This document shows, piece by piece, positions 1 through 6,486 of a stretch of DNA of 10,576 bases (its first letter is position 1; each line of letters starts with the position of its first letter). The stretch comes from Desulfobacteraceae bacterium (GTDB lineage: Bacteria > Desulfobacterota > Desulfobacteria > Desulfobacterales > SURF-7): NCBI GenBank assembly GCA_030618925.1, contig JAUXCK010000057.1:1-10576 (forward strand), written 5' to 3'. The notes under the pieces are model-generated. The model saw only the letters and a program-made list of their open reading frames with translations. It made no database searches and was not told the origin of the DNA. A program made the translations under genes and the position numbers.

Positions 1-21
1 GGTGACTTTAGGTGCTGTCAT
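1..21 (-). CDS. 5' end of an unidentified gene, cut by the window edge
   Basis: Reading the minus strand, an ATG at 21 is preceded by a GGAG ribosome-binding sequence with a 6-base gap, and the frame stays open to base 1, giving MTAPKVT. Only seven residues are visible, so no product can be proposed. It lies 63 bases downstream of the small zinc-ribbon gene on the same strand and could be co-transcribed with it. The ribosome-binding site is the only real support, and a chance match is possible. Confidence 0.35.
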
Positions 22-84
22 CGTCTTCTCCAGGATACAAGGGGGCAGGGTGGAAAACCAAGAAGGGCGCGCATGTTTTTTTTT

Positions 85-351
85 CTACCCCTGAATCAGC
101 TCTTCTTCCTCTACACCGATTCTGCTATAGCTTGTCTGGGAAGAACGAAAATGGTTTGTTGCTGGTTTTTTTTCCGGTTGATTGACCTCCTTGTTCTGTT
201 CTATTTTTATTCTATCCTCATTCATGTAAGATATAATAATTCCATTGCTTCTGATGTACTTTGTAAAACATTCCGTGCATTGGGATTCGGTCTGAGCCCT
301 TAATCCATACAACTTTGTCACCAGGCGACCACATTTCGGACATCCTAACAT
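85..351 (-). CDS. Small zinc-ribbon-like protein of unknown function
   Basis: This 88-residue protein opens with MLGCPKCGR. It carries two CxxC pairs (CPKC at residues 4-7, CTEC at about 25-28), the usual layout of a four-cysteine zinc ribbon. The rest is polar: a short beta-like stretch (about 34-42) and then a charged tail rich in E, K, Q and N, ending in EEEELIQG. The start is chosen at 351 because an AAAAGGGGG ribosome-binding sequence sits about 8 bases before it; an in-frame ATG at 357 is only 2 bases from that sequence and a further one at 393 has none. A TTGACA-type promoter lies about 90 bases upstream. The paired cysteines at the N-terminus argue that this is a real gene rather than a chance frame. 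The function cannot be told; a regulatory or nucleic-acid-binding role is possible but not shown. Confidence 0.6.
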   Translation of the reverse strand: MLGCPKCGRLVTKLYGLRAQTESQCTECFTKYIRSNGIIISYMNEDRIKIEQNKEVNQPEKKPATNHFRSSQTSYSRIGVEEEELIQG

Positions 352-439
352 AATCATTTCCCCCTTTTGATAAAAAATAAGCGTTTGAGTCAATTGTCCC
401 CGGTTTTTTCACAGTTTGTAATGCAATTCAGGATTTTTA

Positions 440-468
440 AATGTATTTTGTTCAAAACCGTTTGTCAA
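440..468 (-). promoter_or_regulatory. Candidate sigma70 promoter for the small zinc-ribbon gene
   Basis: On the minus strand a perfect TTGACA (463-468) is followed after 17 bases by TACATT (440-445), matching 10 of 12 consensus positions at the best spacing. Transcription would begin near 433 and leave a leader of roughly 80 bases before the zinc-ribbon start at 351. It lies downstream of the Fe-S gene stop at 518, so the small gene could be transcribed independently. The region is AT-rich, so a chance match cannot be excluded. Confidence 0.45.
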
Positions 469-517
469 GCTAAAGCGCTTCAGGGAAAGCATCTGTTTTT
501 TTTAGGTTTAAGTCACC

Positions 518-1798
518 CTAAATTTTTGTGTAATGAATCAGGGCCTCCAGATAGCGCGATTTCACCTGTTGATTTGCAAGGGCTTGCTTGAACAGCGGAA
601 GTTTCAGAATAACACCTAAGACTGCAGCCATGGCTCGATGACTCCATAAAACCTGATTGTCAAAAATCAGGTCCTGCAGCTTACCCCGTTCAATAGCCAT
701 CAAGACCGCCCTGTGTGTTCCATTCAGGGGAGTAATAACTCTTCTCGGTCGAGAATTTAAGTGAATACTGTCCTTTGGGCAAGACCTGACGCAAACACCG
801 CATCCCAGGCAGAGATCTTCATCCAGCTTGGCCACTTTCATTTTGGGTTTGAGCGGGTTGTTGGCGGAAACCAGTGTCATTGCTTCTACTGGACATGCCG
901 CCACGCATTTGCCACATCCATTGCAATCAGATTCGGTTACAACCGGGATAAAGTTGGTCGTATGGACAGGGTTTAAAATTCCAAAACGCCGGGCAACAAT
1001 CATCGCCTCACAGCAGCATCCACAGCAGTTGCAGATAAAATTTACTTTCTCTCTTACATTTTCACCGAACTGAACCAAGTTGTGCTCATAGGCGACCTGC
1101 AATAAATCAAGACATTCCTCCTTCTCTACCGAACGAGCGCAGCCGTGCTTAATAAGCGACGCGGCTGTGTTGTTAAATGTCATACATATTTCCTGCGGTG
1201 CTTTACAGGCTTTGTCCAGATGCTGCATCTTGTGACGGCAGTAACAGACCCCAACACTCTGATGGGTAGCACATTTTATGATTTCGGTCGCCCGCTCATA
1301 ATCCAGAACATGCAGTGCATTCTCTATGGGTAAGACAGGTTCCTGGACGAAGGTACGCCCCAACTGAGTTTGACCCCGGGTGAATAGCTCCCTGATGAAA
1401 TCTTCTTCCACATTTATGTATTCATAAAACAGTTCGCTTAATACCTTTTGATCAATGTCATCCCTCACACGCATTAAAGAGAACTCGAAAAAACCCGCCA
1501 TCGGTGGCGGCAAGACATAAACGGACGCCTCATTCTGTTCGATGTCAACCAGGATAGCGCGGCCGGCCAATTTGTCCAGAATCTTTTGAGTGCTGGTCAA
1601 ATCCATTTTCCAGATTTGACTGGCTTTTTTCGCTGTGAAGGGTTTGATGGGCATGAGTGAAACCAGTTTGGCTTCTTTCTCACTGAAAAGCATTTTCAAA
1701 ATTTTAAATAATAGCTCAGAAGGGGGTGCGCCCTGAGGAAAGCGATTCAATCTGTCTACTAACCTGGAATAACCGGATTTGATTGTGTTATGAGACAT
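518..1798 (-). CDS. Cysteine-rich 4Fe-4S ferredoxin-domain protein with a winged-helix-like N-terminus
   Basis: This 426-residue protein is probably cytoplasmic and has no signal peptide. Residues about 25-110 resemble a winged helix-turn-helix (helices around AKKASQIWKMDLTSTQKILDKL, then a wing-like strand). The middle holds VGVCYCRHK (C185, C187), C198, C205, C220 and C229, then an unusual CNCCGCCC run (C256-C263). Two classical [4Fe-4S] motifs follow: CNGCGKCVAAC (C292, C295, C298, C302, then P) and CLGCGVCVRSC (C330, C333, C336, C340, then P). The C-terminal 80 residues are basic with a hydrophobic stretch near RAMAAVLGVILKLPLF. The two ferredoxin motifs imply electron transfer; the middle cysteines may bind a further cluster. 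It lies 188 bases after ackA on the same strand. The start ATG has only a weak GAG ribosome-binding site. I recognise the general type as a ferredoxin-like protein of anaerobes but cannot name a specific function. A role in delivering electrons to sulfite reduction would be a guess. Confidence 0.85.
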   Translation of the reverse strand: MSHNTIKSGYSRLVDRLNRFPQGAPPSELLFKILKMLFSEKEAKLVSLMPIKPFTAKKASQIWKMDLTSTQKILDKLAGRAILVDIEQNEASVYVLPPPMAGFFEFSLMRVRDDIDQKVLSELFYEYINVEEDFIRELFTRGQTQLGRTFVQEPVLPIENALHVLDYERATEIIKCATHQSVGVCYCRHKMQHLDKACKAPQEICMTFNNTAASLIKHGCARSVEKEECLDLLQVAYEHNLVQFGENVREKVNFICNCCGCCCEAMIVARRFGILNPVHTTNFIPVVTESDCNGCGKCVAACPVEAMTLVSANNPLKPKMKVAKLDEDLCLGCGVCVRSCPKDSIHLNSRPRRVITPLNGTHRAVLMAIERGKLQDLIFDNQVLWSHRAMAAVLGVILKLPLFKQALANQQVKSRYLEALIHYTKI

Positions 1799-1922
1799 GA
1801 TAATAGCTCTATCTCTCTATGCACCAGACCCCGCAGTTCGCCTTCAGGGAGCGGTTAATCATTTTTCAAACCATTTAAAACAAATATCATATTCTGCCAT
1901 TTTTTCAATAGACGACATTGTG

Positions 1923-1949
1923 ATTTAATTTTAAAGTTGTTGGTGTCAA
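1923..1949 (-). promoter_or_regulatory. Weak candidate promoter between ackA and the Fe-S gene
   Basis: The 188-base gap after ackA contains, on the minus strand, a perfect TTGACA (1944-1949) and, 15 bases on, TTAAAT (1923-1928), which matches 4 of 6 positions. The spacer is shorter than the preferred 16-18. No convincing hairpin-plus-U terminator follows ackA, so the Fe-S gene could also be reached by read-through from the taurine operon. The rest of the gap is AT-rich without other clear signals, apart from a GTGTGCACAC palindrome near 1972-1981. Confidence 0.25.
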
Positions 1950-1986
1950 ATAGCGCCGTGAATGTGCGTTGGTGTGCACACAGCAT

Positions 1987-3189
1987 TTATCTCACTATCT
2001 GCATGACTTCTTTTGCTATTTGAAGTTCTTCATTGGCAGGAATCACCCACACCTGCACACGGCTGTCCCGGGCATGTATGGCAAAAGGTCTGGATTGCTT
2101 CAAACGGTTTTTTTCAGGATCTATCTTGATGCCCAGGAATGAAAGATTCTCACAGGCTTTGGCCCTTACAATGTCATCATTTTCACCGATCCCGGCGGTA
2201 AAAATCACAGCATCGAGATTTCCAAGAACCGCTGCATAGGCGCCGATATATTTTTTTACCTGGTAGCAGAACATATCAACAGCCAGCGCTGCTTTGCGAT
2301 TGCCTTTTTCGGCGGCTTCATGAATATCTCGCATATCATTCAAACCACAGATCCCTTTGAGCCCGCTTTTTTTATTTAAAACTGTATCCAGCTCTTTTAT
2401 ACTCATATGGGTATGTTTTAGGAGATACCCTATGATGGCCGGGTCAATATCTCCTGTCCGGGTACCCATCATGATGCCGGCAAGAGGTGTCATGCCCATG
2501 GACGTATCTTTGCATTTGCCTTTTTCGACAGCACAGATGGAGCACCCATTTCCCAGGTGAATGGTAATCAGGTTTACGTCGTCTATATTTTTTCCAAGCA
2601 GTTTTGCAGCTTGTCTTGAGATATACTTATGTGATGTTCCATGAAAACCATATCTTCGAATTTTAAACTGTGTGTAGTATTCATGCGGGAGTGCATAGAG
2701 AAATGCTTTCGGCGGCATGGTCTGATGAAATTCAGTATCAAAAATTGCAATATTGGGAATGCCGGGGAAAAGTTCTTCAGCAACTTCAATTCCAATAAGG
2801 TTCGGAGGATTATGCAAGGGTGCAAGGGGATTGTTATCCCTGATGGCCTGTTTGACGGCATGGTCAATAAGAATGGCAGATCCAAAGGCTTCTCCGCCCT
2901 GAACCACACGATGACCAATGGCATCAATCTGGGCGATATCATCAATCACACCGGTTTCGGGATCGACGATCTGGCCTGCCACAAGATATAATCCGATTTT
3001 GTGATTTTTTATTTCCTGTTTCCGGACAAGTTTTTTTTTGTTGCCCTGGATAAATATAGTATGAGTCCAGACGGCTGAAGCTTCTCCAATTCGTTCAAGA
3101 ACACCGCCAGTCATGACACTGGCATCATCCATGTCAAAAAGTCGATATTTTAATGAAGAACTGCCTGCATTAATAACCAATATTTTCAT
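1987..3189 (-). CDS. ackA: Acetate kinase
   Basis: Cytoplasmic enzyme that converts acetyl phosphate and ADP to acetate and ATP. The 400-residue length is standard for the family. It opens with MKILVINAGSSSLKY, the family's N-terminal signature with N7. Residues matching the Methanosarcina thermophila active site are visible at a small offset: R94 (GHRVVQGGE), D151 (FDTEFHQ), H183 (GFHGTSHKY), R244 (GTRTGDIDP) and the ATP-side glutamate near 387 (IPANEEL). The frame is open further upstream to 3312, but that would overlap the regulator gene, and the family's N-terminus begins exactly at 3189. No good Shine-Dalgarno precedes 3189, which is odd. It sits 58 bases after the GntR gene. In this cluster it would take acetyl phosphate straight from Xsc and gain one ATP per taurine by substrate-level phosphorylation. 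Confidence 0.96.
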   Translation of the reverse strand: MKILVINAGSSSLKYRLFDMDDASVMTGGVLERIGEASAVWTHTIFIQGNKKKLVRKQEIKNHKIGLYLVAGQIVDPETGVIDDIAQIDAIGHRVVQGGEAFGSAILIDHAVKQAIRDNNPLAPLHNPPNLIGIEVAEELFPGIPNIAIFDTEFHQTMPPKAFLYALPHEYYTQFKIRRYGFHGTSHKYISRQAAKLLGKNIDDVNLITIHLGNGCSICAVEKGKCKDTSMGMTPLAGIMMGTRTGDIDPAIIGYLLKHTHMSIKELDTVLNKKSGLKGICGLNDMRDIHEAAEKGNRKAALAVDMFCYQVKKYIGAYAAVLGNLDAVIFTAGIGENDDIVRAKACENLSFLGIKIDPEKNRLKQSRPFAIHARDSRVQVWVIPANEELQIAKEVMQIVR

Positions 3190-3247
3190 AATTAACAAAT
3201 AACCGGTTTTGGGGAAAGACCAAGGGAAAACCAGTGCAGGTTCAACA

Positions 3248-3913
3248 TCAGTCACCCATGTTATAAAATTTTTTAATAAACACTTCCTGAAAATCAAAGG
3301 ACCAGTGAACATCTTTTAATGTTTTTGCAGCATCTTTTGAATTTCCCTCTTTTAAATGGTCAATAAACATCTGGTGCTCTTTACAGTTTCTATTCTCCCA
3401 GTCATTGATATAATTTTTCTTTGGAAAATCATAGAGCCGGTGTTTTATTGGAAGGATAAACTTTTTTAATAATTTGTTGTCTGAAACATTAAGATAGACA
3501 TCGTGAAACTGAAGGTTGGTCTTGAAAAGTTGTTTAAAGTCATTTTTTTTAATATCAGAAATCATTGCCTCATTAAGCTTTTCAAGCTTCGAAATATGGG
3601 ACGGCTTGATTCTTTCAAAACAATCCAGGATGATGGAAGCCTCAACCATTCCAATGGCATCATATGCATTTTTGACGTCCGCAAGTTCCAGCATGTTCAC
3701 GCGGACACCTCTGCGGGGTAGAACCGTGACAAATCCTTCTATCTCAAGATGAATCAGTGCATCTCTGAGAGGCGTTTTGCTGATACCCAACTGCTTGGCA
3801 ATCTCGCCTATATTTATGGTTGATCCGGGAATAAAAGTACCAAGGTTCATTTGTTTTCGTAAATACGCATAAACCTGTTCTCTGAGAGAGGTAATATTGA
3901 GTTGATTCTCCAT
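3248..3913 (-). CDS. GntR-family transcriptional regulator, FadR/FCD subgroup
   Basis: This 221-residue protein has an N-terminal winged helix-turn-helix (about residues 8-74) with the GntR pattern INIGEIAKQLGISKTPLRDALIHLEIEGFV followed by the wing VLPRRGVRV. The C-terminal half is an all-helical FCD ligand-binding domain, recognised by LQFHDVYL (H137), KEHQMF (H180) and LKDVHWSF (H203), the spaced histidines that bind a metal in many FCD proteins. N133 occupies the place where an aspartate is often the fourth ligand; asparagine there is not rare. The start ATG has AAGGA 8 bases upstream. It lies inside the catabolic operon, 35 bases after ald and 58 before ackA, so it would be made together with the enzymes and is the natural candidate for controlling them. 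FCD ligands are usually small carboxylates or amino acids, so a pathway intermediate is plausible. Whether it represses or activates cannot be read from sequence. Confidence 0.9.
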   Translation of the reverse strand: MENQLNITSLREQVYAYLRKQMNLGTFIPGSTINIGEIAKQLGISKTPLRDALIHLEIEGFVTVLPRRGVRVNMLELADVKNAYDAIGMVEASIILDCFERIKPSHISKLEKLNEAMISDIKKNDFKQLFKTNLQFHDVYLNVSDNKLLKKFILPIKHRLYDFPKKNYINDWENRNCKEHQMFIDHLKEGNSKDAAKTLKDVHWSFDFQEVFIKKFYNMGD

Positions 3914-3948
3914 TGCAGCAATCCTTATTAGTGCTGTTCAAACAGGTT

Positions 3949-5061
3949 TTAGAGAAATTTTTCCACAGGAGAATAATCACGATCAAGCGCCTGCGCAACC
4001 GCTTTGTAGGTCAATTGGCCATTAATGATATTGGCACCAAGCCTAATCTCTTTACTGTCCTGCATTGCTTTTTTCCATCCCTTGTTTGCAATCTGGATGG
4101 CATAGGGAAGGGTTGCATTGGTAAGTGCAATAGTAGAAGTTTTAGCAACAGCACCGGGCATATTGGCAACACAATAATGAATAACACCATCAATTGTATA
4201 GGTTGGGTCATCATGAGTGGTTGCTTTTGAAGTTTCAAAACATCCGCCTTGGTCAATGGCAACATCAACAACGACAGAACCATCCTTCATTTCTTTGATC
4301 ATTTTTTTTGTCAGAAGTTTAGGCGCTTTTGCGCCTGCAACAAGAACAGCACCGATAACGACGTCCGCTCTTAGAACAAGTTTTTCCAGAACAACTGCAT
4401 TGGACATGATCGGAAAGCAGTTTGCAGGCATGACATCATCAAGGTAGGCGAGCCTTTCAAGGTTCATATCCAGGATATAAACTTGTGCGCCCAGTCCGCA
4501 AGCCATTTTCGCTGCATTGATACCGACAACACCGCCCCCGATAACAACAACCGTGGCAGGTTCAACACCGGTGACACCGCCAAGAAGAATACCCATTCCA
4601 CCCTGGGGCATTTCTAAATATTTTGCCGCTTCCTGTGTGGCCATACGACCAGCCACTTCACTCATGGGCAGCAGAAGTGGAAGCGATCCATTGTCTTTTT
4701 CAATGGTTTCATAGGCAATAGCGATGGAGTTGCTTTTCAAGAGAGCTTCTGTCTGCTGTTCATCACCCGCAAGGTGGAGGTAAGTAAAAATAATCTGGTC
4801 TTCTCTGATCAAATCATATTCAGAAGGCTGGGGCTCTTTAACGTGCATCACCATATCTGATTTTTGATAGATTTCACCAGGCGTGTCAAGAATAACGGCC
4901 CCCGCAGCAACATATTCAGCATCTGAAAACCCTGCGCCGTCTCCGGCAGATTTTTCAACCAGAACCTCATGACCATTCTGGATCATGGAAATGACGCCAC
5001 CCGGGACCATGCTCACTCTTTTTTCAGCGATTTTAATTTCTTTTAAAATTCCAACAATCAT
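3949..5061 (-). CDS. ald: Alanine dehydrogenase (NAD-dependent)
   Basis: Catalyses L-alanine + NAD + water to pyruvate + ammonia + NADH in the cytoplasm. The 370-residue length and landmarks match the family closely: R15 (AEKRV) and K75 (HVKEPQP) for the substrate carboxylate, catalytic H96 (LHLAGDEQ) and D270 (VAIDQGG). The Rossmann motif VIGGGVVG (about 173-180) is followed by D198 (YILDMN) contacting the NAD ribose. The numbering agrees with the Mycobacterium tuberculosis enzyme. The ATG at 5061 has GAGAGG about 9 bases upstream and begins MIVGILKEIK, the expected N-terminus. The gene starts 21 bases after the tpa stop. In this setting it regenerates the pyruvate that Tpa uses as amino acceptor and releases taurine nitrogen as ammonia, while its NADH provides electrons, presumably for reducing the sulfite made by Xsc. 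Tpa with Ald is an established pair in anaerobic taurine degraders such as Bilophila. Confidence 0.97.
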   Translation of the reverse strand: MIVGILKEIKIAEKRVSMVPGGVISMIQNGHEVLVEKSAGDGAGFSDAEYVAAGAVILDTPGEIYQKSDMVMHVKEPQPSEYDLIREDQIIFTYLHLAGDEQQTEALLKSNSIAIAYETIEKDNGSLPLLLPMSEVAGRMATQEAAKYLEMPQGGMGILLGGVTGVEPATVVVIGGGVVGINAAKMACGLGAQVYILDMNLERLAYLDDVMPANCFPIMSNAVVLEKLVLRADVVIGAVLVAGAKAPKLLTKKMIKEMKDGSVVVDVAIDQGGCFETSKATTHDDPTYTIDGVIHYCVANMPGAVAKTSTIALTNATLPYAIQIANKGWKKAMQDSKEIRLGANIINGQLTYKAVAQALDRDYSPVEKFL

Positions 5062-5082
5062 TATCGTTAACCTCTCAATTTT

Positions 5083-6483
5083 TTATTTAAATGTTTTTTC
5101 AATAGCGTTTGCCACCGCACCCACAATTGTGTCAACTTGTTTTTTCGTGATAATCAGGCAAGGCGCAAAATTCATAATGTTATTTAACCCGTGAAAACTT
5201 GAGATTGTTCTTCCGACAATAACACCTTCTGAGATGACGTTGCCTATAAGGGTTGCCATCTGTTCTTCTGTTATGGGCTCTTTGGACTCTTTGTTATTAA
5301 CATACTCAATGCCGGCAAAAAGCCCCAGGCCTCTGATATCACCGACACAGTCATATTTTTTAAGTTCATCGAGTTTTTCAAACAGATATTCACCCATGAT
5401 ACGGCTGTTTTCAACCAGGTTTTCATCCTCGATAATCCTAGTGCTTTCAAGTGCTGCCGTCATTGGCGAGGTACACCCGCCATAGGTGCTTATGTCCCTG
5501 AAATAGTTCAATCGTGTATCGGGATCTGTCGGGTCATTCAAAAACACTTCGTACACTTTTTGCTTAACAACGGTTGCAGACAAGGCTTCATATGAACTGG
5601 CAAGCCCTTTTGCCATGGTAATAATATCAGGATCGACATCGAAGTGCTCATGACCCCAGAATTTTCCTGTTCTGCCAAACCCGCAGACGACCTCATCCAT
5701 GATGAGCCAGATATCATATTTTTTACAGATTTCCTGGAGGACAGGATAGTACTCCTCAACAGGTTTGAGAATTCCACCGCCGGCGGTAATGGGCTCTACA
5801 ATCATACCGCCTATTGTGTCAGGTCCTTCCTTAAGGATAATATCCTCAACGTTTCGTGCGCACTCAATATCACATTTCCCATAGGTTTTATCATATGGGC
5901 ATCTATAACATGCACAATGGGGAAACTCTACAAACCCGTCGACAAACGGACCGAAATCCTGCCTTCGCTGCGCCTGGCCGGTTGCACTCATTGCACCAAT
6001 AGTCGTGCCATGGTAATCACGGTCACGGTACATTATTTTATATTTGCCTTTGCGTTTTGCATTGATCCTGGATGCCTGACGAACAAGTTTAAACGCTTTT
6101 TCATTGGCTTCCGAACCTGAGTTGGAGAAATACACTTTGCCATGGTTGGGTAGTTTTTCTAAAAGCTTTTGAGCAAATTTAATGGCGGGGACATTGCCAA
6201 AAACACCCGCAAAATAAGGCATTTTCTTCATTTGTGCGCAAACAGCCTCAGCAATGGAGTCCCGGCCGTACCCGACCATGACACTCCAGACACCGCCGGA
6301 TGTGGCATCAAGGTATTCTTTACCTCTGATATCCTTTACAACCAGCCCCCGGCCTTCAACAATGATCATCTGCTCCTGGGTTTCAAAGCACTTATGGGGC
6401 TTTAGATGGTGCCAAAGACAATTTTTATCTCCATCAACCATGTCTTCGATATCATAATCCAGCCAATTCATTTTAGGTTTCAT
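5083..6483 (-). CDS. tpa: Taurine:pyruvate aminotransferase
   Basis: PLP-dependent class III (omega) aminotransferase that transfers the amino group of taurine to pyruvate, yielding sulfoacetaldehyde and L-alanine. It has 466 residues. Visible landmarks are YFSNSGSEANEKA (about 118-130, phosphate-binding region), the HGTTIGAMS stretch (158-166), D263 in IMDEVVCGFGRTGK (contact to the PLP ring nitrogen) and K292 in ITMAKGLASSYEALSA (Schiff-base lysine). A cysteine cluster, CACYRCPY followed by C204 and C208, lies at 190-208; similar clusters occur in relatives. The start at 6483 is 3 bases after the xsc stop, and its AAAGGAG ribosome-binding site is formed by the last codons of xsc, so translation is probably coupled. 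Class III enzymes can be hard to separate by substrate; the taurine assignment rests largely on the contiguous xsc and ald. Confidence 0.93.
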   Translation of the reverse strand: MKPKMNWLDYDIEDMVDGDKNCLWHHLKPHKCFETQEQMIIVEGRGLVVKDIRGKEYLDATSGGVWSVMVGYGRDSIAEAVCAQMKKMPYFAGVFGNVPAIKFAQKLLEKLPNHGKVYFSNSGSEANEKAFKLVRQASRINAKRKGKYKIMYRDRDYHGTTIGAMSATGQAQRRQDFGPFVDGFVEFPHCACYRCPYDKTYGKCDIECARNVEDIILKEGPDTIGGMIVEPITAGGGILKPVEEYYPVLQEICKKYDIWLIMDEVVCGFGRTGKFWGHEHFDVDPDIITMAKGLASSYEALSATVVKQKVYEVFLNDPTDPDTRLNYFRDISTYGGCTSPMTAALESTRIIEDENLVENSRIMGEYLFEKLDELKKYDCVGDIRGLGLFAGIEYVNNKESKEPITEEQMATLIGNVISEGVIVGRTISSFHGLNNIMNFAPCLIITKKQVDTIVGAVANAIEKTFK

Positions 6484-6486
6484 GGG

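Noticed and set aside
502..521. TTAGG...CCTAA inverted repeat at the end of the Fe-S gene as a terminator
   Set aside because: Only a 5-bp stem with a 10-base loop; on the minus strand it is followed by A residues, not U, so it would not terminate that transcript.
2583..2945. 120-codon minus-strand open frame in another frame within ackA
   Set aside because: Same-strand shadow frame within the complete acetate kinase gene; low-complexity composition and no ribosome-binding site.
3190..3312. N-terminal extension of ackA to an ATG at 3312
   Set aside because: It would overlap the end of the GntR gene, and the acetate kinase signature starts exactly at 3189.
5876..5916. Cysteine cluster in Tpa (residues 190-208) as a metal site
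   Set aside because: Similar CYRCP-type clusters are common in class III aminotransferases without an established metal role, so it was not called as unusual.
5644..6120. 158-codon plus-strand open frame
   Set aside because: Antisense to tpa, whose PLP and substrate motifs are intact; no family features in the antisense translation.
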